Both the position numbers and the translations under genes were made by a program. The notes below the pieces were generated by a model. It was given only the letters and a program-made list of their open reading frames with translations, made no database searches and was not told the DNA's origin. A stretch of DNA of 64,000 nt, taken from contig JBNKLG010000002.1 in the NCBI GenBank assembly GCA_050292235.1, positions 1 through 64,000 of the forward strand, in the 5' to 3' direction. The stretch comes from JBNKLG01 sp050292235. GTDB lineage: Bacteria; Pseudomonadota; Gammaproteobacteria; Chromatiales; Chromatiaceae. Positions 1 to 8,241 of the stretch are shown piece after piece; position 1 is the first letter of the stretch; each line of letters starts with the position of its first letter.

Positions 1-72
1 CTTACCCTCACACTGCACCCTTACTAATAAGTTTAGCTCTCAGAGACAACGTTGGCTGAATATAATGGGTAA

Positions 73-441
73 TCAGGAATCACTATTATTTTCAATATGG
101 ACCATTGACATCACCTCTTCAGGTTTATCACCTGGCTGAGTAAGATTGATATTTATACTTTTATTCGTTTTATCTGGAATATGTCTAAGCGTAACATTAC
201 CATCTTTGTCAGCGGTTGCTTCAAATGATAATGACTCACCCATTAGCACACTACCTAAATTTTGATAAAAGAACGGGCGCTTTGGCCACACACCTTGGAA
301 ATATCCATCTTTGTTTACTCTGACAGTAATTTTTCTTTCTTCACTACATTTTGTGAGATTGCATACTTCATCAAGAGTCAACTTGCCAGCATGAGCAAAT
401 GAACATATGGTTGCTAAAAATATTATTAGCGTCGTTTTCAT
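73..441 (-). CDS. Secreted hypothetical protein
   Basis: A 122-residue protein that I do not recognise. It begins with a clear Sec signal peptide: Lys at position 2, a hydrophobic core of Leu, Ile and Phe, then a cleavage-like AHA-G around residues 17-20. The mature part has two cysteines close together (CNLTKC) that could form a disulfide in the periplasm. The predicted texture is mostly beta strand. The gene is AT-richer than the flagellar and housekeeping genes later in the window and sits next to REP-like repeats, which suggests accessory DNA. The start is supported by the signal peptide that begins exactly there. Confidence 0.6.
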   Translation of the reverse strand: MKTTLIIFLATICSFAHAGKLTLDEVCNLTKCSEERKITVRVNKDGYFQGVWPKRPFFYQNLGSVLMGESLSFEATADKDGNVTLRHIPDKTNKSININLTQPGDKPEEVMSMVHIENNSDS

Positions 442-671
442 ATTAAAACCTAACGAGTCTGTCGAATTTATCGTATTCTATAGTCCTGTTTGATTAGTTT
501 GTCCAATGCCATTCATTTCTGCTCTTTCGGGAGGGCAGCAGGGTCTGGTCTTGGACTGGGATCAGCTTCAGAACTGACCCTACTGTTCATTGGAATTGGG
601 TTTTTGGAAAGGCAGGACCTCGGCCCTGCCCTCCTTACCACCATGCAGTCGCCTCTGCCGCACATGACCCC

Positions 672-695
672 GTAGGAGCGCCCCGTGGGCGCGAA
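672..695 (+). repeat. REP-like palindromic element
   Basis: A GTAGGAGCG head is followed by a short hairpin, GCGCCCC/GTGGGCGC. This is the general form of gammaproteobacterial REP elements (GTAGGAGC head plus GC-rich hairpin). A second element with the same head lies at 1392-1416. Only two copies are visible here, so membership of a genome-wide family is inferred. Confidence 0.5.
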
Positions 696-729
696 ACCCG
701 CGACGAGGTGGTTAGGGGATTGAGGAATC

Positions 730-816
730 ATGACAGTCTCAACGTCTGCGGAAATGTTGCTTGGTCGGAACCTGAAGAAAAAGAAGTCAGGGCCAAGGCC
801 TAAAGAGGCAAATTAA
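730..816 (+). pseudogene. Probable C-terminal remnant of a RAYT (Transposase_17) gene
   Basis: A 28-codon open frame ends with the residues LGRNLKKKKSGPRPKEAN and a TAA stop. Basic tails of the type LGRxLxPxKxGRPxK are typical of the end of REP-associated tyrosine transposases. REP-like palindromes lie immediately upstream and downstream, the usual context for RAYT genes. No catalytic HUH motif or body of the gene is present, so if the reading is right only the 3' end survives. The match is short and the call tentative. Confidence 0.33.
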
Positions 817-1088
817 GTATTGTGTCCCCAGAATTCCACTTCGTTTTGTTGTCGCTCACCGAAAAACACTCCATTACCTCTTGGAGGTCACAGGTCTTGC
901 TTTTTGCCCAGATGGCTTTCAAGGGTAAAGAATAAGGGCAAAACGCAAGAACGACCCCAAACCTTCAATTTGCACCCATCAAATCTTCTCGCTAGAATCC
1001 GCCCGCTGGGATCGAAAACAGGTCTCGGGGTTTTCAACCAACGCCTCTGGGGGATCGGCTACCTGGAGGAGATCAATAGCCGGAGAAT

Positions 1089-1328
1089 GTGTATGTCTGT
1101 GAACTCTGCAAAGAAACAGTAAATCCCCGCACCCCATCTCACCTACTACCTATAAAAGTCCGACGGAAGCAGTATCCGCCTCGCTCGGCAGCCAATGAAT
1201 ATACCGACCCGGTATCCGGGCGTCGAATCAAAACCAATGATCCCGGTGGACAGGGCCAAGAAATCGTCCGGGAACGGCGTGTTTGTCAGCACTGTTTTGA
1301 TGAGGCTGGTCTGCCGCAACTGGAATAG
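1089..1328 (+). CDS. Small CxxC/CxxC zinc-ribbon-like protein
   Basis: A 79-residue protein with a GTG start preceded by GGAG. It has one cysteine pair at the N terminus (CELC, residues 4-7) and one near the C terminus (CQHC, about residues 67-70), with a basic middle segment. Two separated knuckles of this kind would allow one zinc ribbon to fold. I do not recognise a named family and infer a metal-binding structural role. The composition is protein-like and both Cys pairs are intact, which supports a real gene although it stands alone between repeats. Confidence 0.55.
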   Translation: MYVCELCKETVNPRTPSHLLPIKVRRKQYPPRSAANEYTDPVSGRRIKTNDPGGQGQEIVRERRVCQHCFDEAGLPQLE

Positions 1329-1367
1329 CGAGAAGGTTGGACCATCCGGCGTTTCGCCCGGCGGACC

Positions 1368-1416
1368 GGGCTCCTACAAATCGCTTTCTTTTGTAGGAGC
1401 CCACTCCTGTGGGAGA
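1368..1416. repeat. Perfect 13-bp inverted repeat overlapping a REP-like hairpin
   Basis: GGGCTCCTACAAA (1368-1380) is the exact reverse complement of 1390-1402, with a 9-base loop. The right arm carries the REP head TGTAGGAGC and continues into a second hairpin, CCCAC-TCCT-GTGGG (1400-1413). The pair looks like two inverted REP units (a BIME-like arrangement) and may also end transcription of the small gene that stops at 1328 or of the EF-hand gene converging from the right. Confidence 0.6.
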
Positions 1417-1437
1417 TAGGGTGTTTGCCGATGCGGC

Positions 1438-2349
1438 TTATGCGGAAACCGAGAGGCTGCTTTCGTTTTCGATACCTAAACCATAAGCCCGCATCAATTC
1501 CATAATTTTCAGGGCGGTATCGGAGCTGACACTGCTCGTCGAGGCCACAGATTCACTATCCGGTCCCAGACCATTGGCCTTGCCATAGGCCATGGCTTCC
1601 TCATCGCTGACCATGCCATCGCCATCGGTATCCACTTCGTCAAAATTATCGATGATGCTGGAGATAAGCGTGGAGCGGGTGCTGTCAGTGTCACCGATCG
1701 CTTCCAGCTGAGCCTGAAGTTCTTCTACGCTAAAGCTCTGACTCCCACCAGCCTGGGGGCCACCTGGCGGTGGAGGGGGAGGCATGGCACCTGCCTGTTG
1801 CACCGGTTCATCCACGCTAATGCCATTGGCCTCGGCATAACTCATCGCCTCATCGAAATTGACCTTACCATCGCCATCGCTGTCAGCCTCATCAAAATTA
1901 TCGACAATACTGGAGATGAGCGTGGCGCGGTTGCTGTCGCTGTCGCTGTCGCTGTCGCTGATCTCTGCCAGCTGAGACTCTAACTCATCCTGGGTAAACC
2001 CCTCATCCCCACCCTGTCCTCCAGGAGGAGGCGGTGGTGGCATAGACCCCATTCCCTGCTGAACCTGCATCTGCACCATCTGGGCATCCAATTGTTGCAG
2101 AGTGCTGGTAAATTCTGACTGAGTGACCTTGCCATCGCCATCTGTATCGAGCTGAGAAAAAAGCGCGTCTACATCGGTATCACTGGACAACTCGCTGAAA
2201 GCCGTTTCCAGATCGCTTTTCTCGATATATCCCTGACCGGATGTGTCGATCTTGGAAAATAGATCTTCTGCCATCTGTGCTGGATCGGGTAGTTGCATGC
2301 CTTGCATGTTGCTCCAGCCTTGGCCGGATACGCTGGAAATCATGGTCAT
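1438..2349 (-). CDS. EF-hand calcium-binding protein with proline-rich linkers
   Basis: A 303-residue protein with four EF-hand loops. The first (DTSGQGYIEKSD) ends in Asp rather than Glu and may be weak. The other three, of the type D-x-D-G-D-G-x-V-x-x-x-E, are canonical calcium ligand sets. The hands are separated by PPPPPPGG linkers near residues 105 and 195 and by an acidic Ser/Asp run encoded by a hexanucleotide repeat. No signal peptide is visible. I chose the ATG at 2349 because AGGAGT lies 5 bases upstream; an upstream ATG in frame (2388) has no such site. The gene is divergent from the two-component pair at 2734-4651, whose sensor also has a proline-rich sensory segment. It probably acts as a calcium sensor or buffer; partners are unknown. 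Confidence 0.8.
   Translation of the reverse strand: MTMISSVSGQGWSNMQGMQLPDPAQMAEDLFSKIDTSGQGYIEKSDLETAFSELSSDTDVDALFSQLDTDGDGKVTQSEFTSTLQQLDAQMVQMQVQQGMGSMPPPPPPGGQGGDEGFTQDELESQLAEISDSDSDSDSNRATLISSIVDNFDEADSDGDGKVNFDEAMSYAEANGISVDEPVQQAGAMPPPPPPGGPQAGGSQSFSVEELQAQLEAIGDTDSTRSTLISSIIDNFDEVDTDGDGMVSDEEAMAYGKANGLGPDSESVASTSSVSSDTALKIMELMRAYGLGIENESSLSVSA
1933..1960. repeat. Hexanucleotide tandem repeat (GCTGTC)
   Basis: Four complete GCTGTC units plus a partial one lie inside the EF-hand gene and encode the Asp-Ser repeat on the minus strand. Unit length is a multiple of three, so copy-number change would alter linker length without shifting the frame. Confidence 0.8.
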
Positions 2350-2733
2350 GATGTACTCCTGGTCAAATTGATGAGATGTGGGCGGCAACCTGAGGATGCG
2401 CTATGGCTTTCAAAGCAAAGTATCGACCACAAAAAATCGCGCTGAACGTGCATTGAAGTAAAACCAGGTTAATAGATGTAAACCTGGGTAATTGACTGAA
2501 GAAAAAGAATAAAAATATCTTGAGTTTTGCAGGCTCAAGCATGACCATTATTTTGACAGGCAGCATTTTGCCATCCTGGGAAAATCCGCTTTCATTCTGG
2601 ATGCCGAGGTAAAAATATCTCCTCAAGCAGGGCGAAACGGATAATTTTTGCCGCCAAATCTCACTGAAATGCGAAAGCCATACCAACGAGTTATCACTGA
2701 CCAAATTCATCTCACCGGGCCAATTTTCACACC

Positions 2734-3447
2734 ATGTCGAACACAACCATACCACCGCCCCGCATACTGCTGATTGATGATGACCACCAATTGGTGGCTC
2801 TGCTCAAAGACTACCTCTGTGCCGATGGCTTTGATGTGGATGCCGTACATGATGGTCCTGCTGGCGTTGAAGCAGCCCTTTCAGGGCAGTATGAGATCGC
2901 TGTACTGGATGTCATGATGCCAACCATGAATGGCATCGAAGTTTTATCTCTGATTCGTGACGGCAGTGATCTCCCTGTGCTCATGCTGACGGCCCGTGGT
3001 GATGAGGCTGATCGCATTACAGGCCTCGAGCAGGGGGCTGACGACTATGTGCCCAAACCCTGCTCGCCACGAGAGTTAGCCGCCCGTTTGCGGGCCATCT
3101 TAAAACGTGGCCAGCTCACTTCTGAGGTCTCGTCCACCCCGGGGCAAGCCCTTCAGGCAGGTCCAATAACACTCTGGCCGACACAGCGGAAAGCCACCAT
3201 CAACAATGAGAGCCTGGAACTGACCAGTACCGAGTTCAGCTTATTGGAGGTATTGGTGCAGAGAGTCGGGCAAACGGTGAGCAAGGCTGAGTTATCTGAG
3301 CTGTCATTGAATCGTCCGTTACAGCAATATGACCGCAGTATCGATGTCCATATCAGCAGTATCCGCCGCAAGATTGGCATCTTGGAAGATGGCCGCTCCC
3401 GCATCCAAACCGTATTCCGTAAAGGTTACCAGCTGATCACCGAATAG
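2734..3447 (+). CDS. OmpR/CpxR-type response regulator
   Basis: A 237-residue response regulator. The receiver domain (about residues 8-125) has the acidic pocket D15-D17, phosphoacceptor D59 in VLDVMMP, and K108 in the KP motif. The C-terminal winged helix (about 145-235) has the OmpR-class signature, and its final part (YDRSIDVHISSIRRKIG) is especially close to CpxR. It should bind DNA when phosphorylated by the histidine kinase encoded 22 bases downstream. Family assignment is firm; whether it controls an envelope-stress regulon as CpxR does in enterobacteria is inference. Confidence 0.9.
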   Translation: MSNTTIPPPRILLIDDDHQLVALLKDYLCADGFDVDAVHDGPAGVEAALSGQYEIAVLDVMMPTMNGIEVLSLIRDGSDLPVLMLTARGDEADRITGLEQGADDYVPKPCSPRELAARLRAILKRGQLTSEVSSTPGQALQAGPITLWPTQRKATINNESLELTSTEFSLLEVLVQRVGQTVSKAELSELSLNRPLQQYDRSIDVHISSIRRKIGILEDGRSRIQTVFRKGYQLITE

Positions 3448-3469
3448 GCTGATCTGAAAGGGCACCCTG

Positions 3470-4651
3470 ATGGGCATACTATTTCGTAAATTTTTCCTCC
3501 TCCTGTTGCTGTCACACGTCATGACAGTAGGCCTTGTCGGACTGTTCATCCAGTATACTGGGGGCTCTCCCACCCCCGTCGCCCAAACAGGCACTGACGC
3601 AGTCCATCCTCCGCCTCCTTTTGCTGACAACACACCCTCCATGGAGACCTTCCGACCGCCACCTCCGCCTATGCAGCAACCTCCATTTCTCGTACAAAAG
3701 CCACTGCTTCCCCCCTTCCAGCAACCACAACCCCATGGCCATGTGGACTTAGGACCACTCCTCCCCATTGCGGTGGGAGGCTTCACCAGTCTGGCTTTCG
3801 CTTTCCTGATGGCCTGGTATTTTTCCCAGCCGATCCAGCTGTTACAGCGCGCCCTGGCAGCGATTGCTGGCGGCAAACTGAATACCCGAGTGGGCACATC
3901 CTTGGCTGGCCGCAAAGACGAACTCGCCAGTTTGGGAGCCGACTTTGACATCATGGCCGAGCGTCTACAACGCCTGATTACTGGCCAACAGCGTCTGCTG
4001 CATGATGTTTCCCACGAGTTACGCTCACCATTGGCCAGAGTGCAAACCGCCACCGAGTTATTGCGTCAACAGCCTCCTCGGTTAGAAGAAATCTGCGAGC
4101 ATATTGAACGGGATTGTTCACGCATGGATTCGCTCATCGGGGATATCCTGACCCTGGCCCGCATGAATGCCCGAGAACAGGTCGATATGACCGATCTGGT
4201 CTCGCTGTCCGATGTCATCGCAAGCATTGCTGAAGATGCCGACCTGGAGGCGGAGCATGGCCATTTCCAGCTGGACATTCAAATTGGCGAGCCTCTGTTT
4301 GTAACAGGCAATGACGACCTGCTGCGCTATGCCATCGAGAACATACTGCGCAATGCCTTTCGCTACTCACCCCCAGGAGGAAGCATCCAGCTGACCGTCT
4401 GTCGGGGAACAGCACTGAACTCAGCCATGATTGAGGTCCTGGATCAAGGGCCCGGCATACCAGAAGATGAGCTGGCCTCATTATTCCAGCCCTTTCAACG
4501 CGGCTCACAGACCAATGGTGCCAAAGGCTTTGGTCTTGGCATGGCCATTGCGCAGCGGGCCGTTGAGGCCCATGGCGGTCAGATCGAGGCCAATAACCGG
4601 GAAAGTGGCGGCCTCAGAGTCAGCCTTCGGCTTCCCCTGGCAAAGGCATAA
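3470..4651 (+). CDS. CpxA-like sensor histidine kinase
   Basis: A 393-residue inner-membrane kinase. TM1 spans about residues 7-29, a periplasmic segment about 30-97, TM2 about 98-118, then HAMP (to about 170), HisKA with H182 in HDVSHELRSPLAR, and an HATPase_c domain with N box, DQGPGIP and GFGLGMAIA boxes. The periplasmic segment is short and unusually rich in proline, with PPPP and PPPPP runs, unlike the folded sensor domain of E. coli CpxA. It presumably phosphorylates the regulator encoded just upstream in the same operon. Pro-rich stretches also occur in the divergent EF-hand protein, so a functional link is possible but unproven. Confidence 0.9.
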   Translation: MGILFRKFFLLLLLSHVMTVGLVGLFIQYTGGSPTPVAQTGTDAVHPPPPFADNTPSMETFRPPPPPMQQPPFLVQKPLLPPFQQPQPHGHVDLGPLLPIAVGGFTSLAFAFLMAWYFSQPIQLLQRALAAIAGGKLNTRVGTSLAGRKDELASLGADFDIMAERLQRLITGQQRLLHDVSHELRSPLARVQTATELLRQQPPRLEEICEHIERDCSRMDSLIGDILTLARMNAREQVDMTDLVSLSDVIASIAEDADLEAEHGHFQLDIQIGEPLFVTGNDDLLRYAIENILRNAFRYSPPGGSIQLTVCRGTALNSAMIEVLDQGPGIPEDELASLFQPFQRGSQTNGAKGFGLGMAIAQRAVEAHGGQIEANNRESGGLRVSLRLPLAKA

Positions 4652-4684
4652 ATCCAAAAGCCTGAAACCATTTGGCACCAATTC

Positions 4685-4707
4685 GCTCATTGCTAACAGC
4701 GATGAGC
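4685..4707. terminator. Hairpin between convergent genes
   Basis: GCTCATTGCT-AAC-AGCGATGAGC forms a 10-bp stem with one T-G wobble and a 3-base loop. It lies between the stop of the sensor kinase gene and the stop of the convergent lysine-tail gene. There is no immediate U-run on the plus side, so rho-independent termination is only likely, not certain. Confidence 0.5.
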
Positions 4708-4715
4708 GGCATTGA

Positions 4716-5075
4716 TCACTTCTTTTTTTTCTTTTTCTTATCCTTTTTCTTCTTTTTATCTTTCTTCTTATCCTCTTTTTTGGGTTTCTCTGGCTTTTTC
4801 TTTTCTCCCTTTTTCTTTTCTCCCTTTTTCTTTGCGGCCTTTTCAGCAGTGGCTTTCTCTAAAGCCACCGTATTTGCCAGAGTGGCATCACTGGCTACTA
4901 TCTCTTTGGCCGCAGCCATGACAGCCTCTACCCGGACACGGTGAAAACCAGGGGCGGTCATCAGCGTCTCAACCCCGGCATCAATCAGGTTCTCAGCCGA
5001 AGAAATCCCCATACTGGCCAAAAACTCAACCGTTTTTGGGCCAATCCCTTTCACATTTTCTAACGATGTCGACAT
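4716..5075 (-). CDS. Helix-hairpin-helix protein with poly-lysine tail
   Basis: A 119-residue protein. Residues 4-55 contain two helix-hairpin-helix-like units (VKGIGPKTVEFLASMGI and ETLMTAPGFHRVRV), resembling the DUF4332 or DNA-repair HhH fold that contacts the DNA backbone. After a short helical linker, the last 40 residues are almost only Lys with Glu, Asp and Pro, including a final run of seven Lys. The tail is reminiscent of histone-H1-like bacterial proteins, so a nucleoid-binding or RNA-binding role is plausible. The gene for the tail is a long A-rich run that is prone to slippage. No operon partner is evident. Confidence 0.7.
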   Translation of the reverse strand: MSTSLENVKGIGPKTVEFLASMGISSAENLIDAGVETLMTAPGFHRVRVEAVMAAAKEIVASDATLANTVALEKATAEKAAKKKGEKKKGEKKKPEKPKKEDKKKDKKKKKDKKKKKKK

Positions 5076-5304
5076 TGATGCTTAATCTCCCCATTGGTCA
5101 TCAAAAAAAACGGCCCATTCTCCTTACCCTGGCCAGAGAATATAAAATGGACATCCGTTCAAAAGCCATCCTGATTGAACTGATGTCATAGAGGGATAGC
5201 CTAGACCATTTCATCGATTTCTGTAGAAGCGATGCTTATTGAATCAGCCCCCTCTTTTTTCCACTATTCTTGTCTCAAGAACCACACCAACATGGAGATT
5301 GCAG

Positions 5305-5589
5305 ATGACCAGCGATCAAGAGGAGCAAGGCATCGCCTTCGTTTTACTGGAACGCCTGGAAAAACGGCGCCTGCCCAGGGCATTGGGCCTCAAAGCCAAA
5401 GTAGATCAGGGCGAAAGACTCAATGATTATGACCTTGAGTTTCTTCACGAGGTCATTACCGACGCCACCAACAACCAATCCATCATCGCTGAACTGCCTC
5501 AAATCCAAACCCTCGCCGATCAGGTTATCCACCTCTACCATGAGATCATGCAGAAGGCTCTTGAGAACGAGAGAAATCCTCAGGCTTAA
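5305..5589 (+). CDS. Small conserved-looking cytoplasmic protein
   Basis: A 94-residue, mostly helical, charged protein without cysteine clusters or membrane segments. I do not recognise the family. The ATG at 5305 is preferred over an in-frame ATG at 5239 because GGAG lies 7 bases before it and the upstream extension has no protein-like character. The sequence between about residues 15 and 50 (two short amphipathic helices, then an acidic loop) suggests a small regulatory or adaptor protein. Its stop codon overlaps the stop of fliR on the other strand by three bases. Confidence 0.6.
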   Translation: MTSDQEEQGIAFVLLERLEKRRLPRALGLKAKVDQGERLNDYDLEFLHEVITDATNNQSIIAELPQIQTLADQVIHLYHEIMQKALENERNPQA

Positions 5590-6362
5590 GGTTTGATACC
5601 CAAAACCGAACGTATCAGGTCAAAGGCCTCACTGAGGAGGTCAACATAGGCAGTCAGAATGCTCGGCAAACTCACCCAGATGATCACCAGCCCCAAGGTA
5701 ATGGTCATGGGAAAACCCACGGCAAAGAGGTTGAATTGAGGTGCAGCCCGGGCCACGACCCCCATGCCCATGTTCACCATCAACAAGGTGGCTACCACCG
5801 GCAAGGCGATCAGGAGCCCTCCGGCAAACATACGACTGCCCCAGGCTGCCAGATTCCAATAATGTTTGGGATCGATCCCACCGCCCACCGGCAAGGTATG
5901 AAAACTCTGGACGACCAGATCCAGCAGCACCAAATGGCTGTTGGTCACCAAAAACAGCAGGGTCGCCAGCAGGACAAAGATCTGTGCCACCACTGGCGTG
6001 CTGGATCCATTGACCGGGTCCACCATAGAGGCAAAACCCAGCCCCATGGAATAGGCCAGCGCCTGCCCCCCATAAACCAGAGCGCCAAAGACCATCTGAA
6101 GAATAAAGCCCATCATGAAACCGATGGCCAGTTGCTCCAGGACCAAAAGAAAGGCCTCGGGACTCAGGGCATTCACCACCGGCATGGGAGGCAGCAGAGG
6201 CATGGCCACCAGGGTTACCAGAATAGCCAAAGATACCCGAACAGGGGCGCTAACCTGCTTCGTGCTCAGAATGGGGGCGGCGGTAAAGATCGCCGCGATA
6301 CGAATCAATGGCCAGAAAAAGTCGGCCAACCAGGCAGCAATTTGAGACTCCAGCAGGGTCAT
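5586..6362 (-). CDS. fliR: Flagellar export apparatus protein FliR
   Basis: A 258-residue integral membrane protein with six or more hydrophobic segments and the FliR/SctT arrangement: a long hydrophobic N terminus, the loop following PILSTKQV, and a C-terminal region ending near the flagellar secretion gate. With FliP and FliQ it forms the export gate at the centre of the MS ring. It is the last gene of the fliLMNOPQR block, and its start overlaps the stop of fliQ by four bases. The length is normal for the family. flhB is not present after fliR in this window because a convergent gene follows directly. Confidence 0.95.
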   Translation of the reverse strand: MTLLESQIAAWLADFFWPLIRIAAIFTAAPILSTKQVSAPVRVSLAILVTLVAMPLLPPMPVVNALSPEAFLLVLEQLAIGFMMGFILQMVFGALVYGGQALAYSMGLGFASMVDPVNGSSTPVVAQIFVLLATLLFLVTNSHLVLLDLVVQSFHTLPVGGGIDPKHYWNLAAWGSRMFAGGLLIALPVVATLLMVNMGMGVVARAAPQFNLFAVGFPMTITLGLVIIWVSLPSILTAYVDLLSEAFDLIRSVLGIKP

Positions 6363-6628
6363 CGGATGAGATCGGGAATGGCCTCGATCAACTGGGTAGT
6401 GAAATACATCAGAAGCTCCAGCATCCAGGGTCCCGCGATAAAGAGCACCGCCACCACCGTGATCAATTTGGGCACATAGGTGAGGGTCATTTCATTGATC
6501 TGGGTAGCCGCTTGCAGTATCGAGATGATAAGACCGGTGATTAAAGAGGCCAGCAACACCGGCGCCGACAATAAGACGGTGGTTTCCAACGCCCGTTGAC
6601 CAATATCGATGACCATATCTGCATCCAT
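6359..6628 (-). CDS. fliQ: Flagellar export apparatus protein FliQ
   Basis: An 89-residue protein with two long hydrophobic helices (about residues 14-40 and 50-75) and the typical SLITGLIISILQAATQ-like first helix followed by TLTYVPKLI. It is a component of the FliPQR export gate in the inner membrane. The gene lies between fliP and fliR with a 10-base gap to fliP and a 4-base overlap with fliR. Confidence 0.95.
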   Translation of the reverse strand: MDADMVIDIGQRALETTVLLSAPVLLASLITGLIISILQAATQINEMTLTYVPKLITVVAVLFIAGPWMLELLMYFTTQLIEAIPDLIR

Positions 6629-6638
6629 GACGCTCCTC

Positions 6639-7379
6639 CTACTGGGGCACGAAACTTCGAGCCAGGGTAGCGATCACCAGCGACCAACCATCAATCAGCA
6701 CGAACAGCATAATCTTGAATGGCAGGGAGATGATCATGGGCGACAGCATCATCATCCCCATGGACATGAGCACCGAGGCCACCACGATATCGATGATGAG
6801 GAAGGGGATAAAAAGCATAAAACCGATTTGAAAGGCCGTTTTGATCTCCGAGGTGGCAAAGGCGGCCATCAGCATATGAAAGGGAATCTCATCTGGCGAG
6901 GCAAAGGGCTTTTCACGACCGGCCATGTGGGCAAACATGGCCAGATCATCCTCTCGGGTCTGGGCCAGCATGAAGGAACGCAAGGGTTTTTGGCCCCGGT
7001 TGAAGGCCTCGCGTGCATCGATTTTCTCATTCAGATAGGGGGTAATGGCCACCTGGTTGATCCGATCGAAAACCGGCATCATGATGTACGCGGTCATGAT
7101 GAGCGCCAAACCCAGCAGGATCTGGTTTGAGGGCGTTGAGGCTGCCCCCATGGCCTGTCTCAACAGGGCCAAGACAATAATGATACGGGTGAAAGAGGTG
7201 GTGAGCATCAGCAGACCGGGCAGCAGGCTGAGCAGGGTCATGAACAGCATCACCTGCAAAGAGAGGCTGTAGGACTGACTGCCATCCGGATTGGTCACCA
7301 GGGTTACAGCATCCACCCCTGGCGCTGCCAATGAAACCAGGGGAAAGAACAGCAACAGAAAGGCTAAAAAGCGCTTCAC
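6639..7379 (-). CDS. fliP: Flagellar export apparatus protein FliP
   Basis: A 246-residue protein with a cleavable signal peptide (about residues 1-19), a periplasmic loop in the middle and four membrane helices, as is usual for FliP. Conserved features include the [16 protein letters not shown] segment after the first helix and the C-terminal MGMMMLSP helix hairpin. Five copies form the core ring of the export gate. The start overlaps the fliO stop by four bases, indicating translational coupling. Confidence 0.96.
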   Translation of the reverse strand: MKRFLAFLLLFFPLVSLAAPGVDAVTLVTNPDGSQSYSLSLQVMLFMTLLSLLPGLLMLTTSFTRIIIVLALLRQAMGAASTPSNQILLGLALIMTAYIMMPVFDRINQVAITPYLNEKIDAREAFNRGQKPLRSFMLAQTREDDLAMFAHMAGREKPFASPDEIPFHMLMAAFATSEIKTAFQIGFMLFIPFLIIDIVVASVLMSMGMMMLSPMIISLPFKIMLFVLIDGWSLVIATLARSFVPQ

Positions 7380-7813
7380 GATTTGGCCTCACCACCTCTG
7401 GCCGGTTCAATCGTTGCCTTCTCCTTGGCCAGCTTCAGGTCTTGGGCAAAGGTCGTGGTTTGCGGAACAGGGGTTTCATCATCCAGTTGCAACAGCGGCG
7501 TTACCTGACCAGGAGCGACGCCAACCAAGATGCGCTTTCCTTCCACCTCCAATAAAACCGCACGCTCACGAGAACTCAGGGAGACCCCTCCAATAATCCG
7601 TACAGCATTGCCCTTGGCAATAGGGGTGAGGCCGAAACGCCGCGTCACCCAGGCCAGACCGATAATCATACCCAGCACCAACAGCAGACTGGCAGCCGCT
7701 TCCAGATAGCCTGGGCCTGTCGATAGATGCGCATAACTCAAAGGGGGCGTTGTCTTATCCTCTCCCCACACCAGTGGCGAGAAAAACGCCAGAAGAACCA
7801 ACCAACTTTTCAT
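7376..7813 (-). CDS. fliO: Flagellar biosynthesis protein FliO
   Basis: A 145-residue protein with an N-terminal signal-like segment ([11 protein letters not shown]), a short periplasmic stretch, one membrane helix at about residues 37-57 ([18 protein letters not shown]) and a cytoplasmic domain with the [20 protein letters not shown] core typical of FliO. FliO helps FliP assemble and is not part of the finished gate. The gene overlaps fliN upstream and fliP downstream by four bases each. Confidence 0.92.
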   Translation of the reverse strand: MKSWLVLLAFFSPLVWGEDKTTPPLSYAHLSTGPGYLEAAASLLLVLGMIIGLAWVTRRFGLTPIAKGNAVRIIGGVSLSSRERAVLLEVEGKRILVGVAPGQVTPLLQLDDETPVPQTTTFAQDLKLAKEKATIEPARGGEAKS

Positions 7814-8241
7814 GAGCCTAACTTCTTCACACGTTCCGATGGACTGATGACATCGGTCAGGCGTATACCGAATTTCTCATTCACCACGACCACCTCGCCT
7901 TTGGCAATCAAGGTCCCGTTGACCAATACATCCAGAGGTTCACCGGCCAGCCGGTCCAGTTCAACCACTGAACCCTGATTCAGTTGTAACAGGTTTCGGA
8001 TACTGATCTCGGTTCGACCAATCTCCATGGCGATGGTCACCGGCACATCCAGTATGGCCTCGATATTGACCTCACCATCGGAGCTGCTCGAAGGCATCAG
8101 CTCGGCAAATGCTGCCGCCTGGGCGTTCTCATCTACGGCATTGGCTTTGCTTTCTGACTCCACCTGCTCGGCCATAGCTGCCGCCCAGTCATCACCGACC
8201 GGCTCGCCGTTTTCATCGGTCAAGACCTCATCATCGCTCAT
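7810..8241 (-). CDS. fliN: Flagellar motor switch protein FliN
   Basis: A 143-residue protein. The first 60 residues are acidic and low-complexity; the remainder is a SpoA (FliMN_C) domain with the signature VPVTIAMEIGRTEISIRNLL and PLDVLVNGTLIAKGEVVVV. FliN forms the C-ring with FliM and FliG and binds phosphorylated CheY in many proteobacteria. It overlaps fliM and fliO by four bases. Confidence 0.95.
   Translation of the reverse strand: MSDDEVLTDENGEPVGDDWAAAMAEQVESESKANAVDENAQAAAFAELMPSSSSDGEVNIEAILDVPVTIAMEIGRTEISIRNLLQLNQGSVVELDRLAGEPLDVLVNGTLIAKGEVVVVNEKFGIRLTDVISPSERVKKLGS

Larger units (their letters stand above)
442..1088. other. Gene-poor accessory stretch
   Basis: No credible complete gene was found. 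The stretch holds a REP-like palindrome near 672-695 and the probable tail of a REP-associated transposase at 730-816, described separately. The remaining open frames on both strands have unnatural composition and no recognisable domain. Confidence 0.5.

Noticed and set aside
5736..6479. A 247-codon frame on the plus strand
   Set aside because: Shadow of fliR and fliQ; His/Gln-rich and without homolog-like texture.
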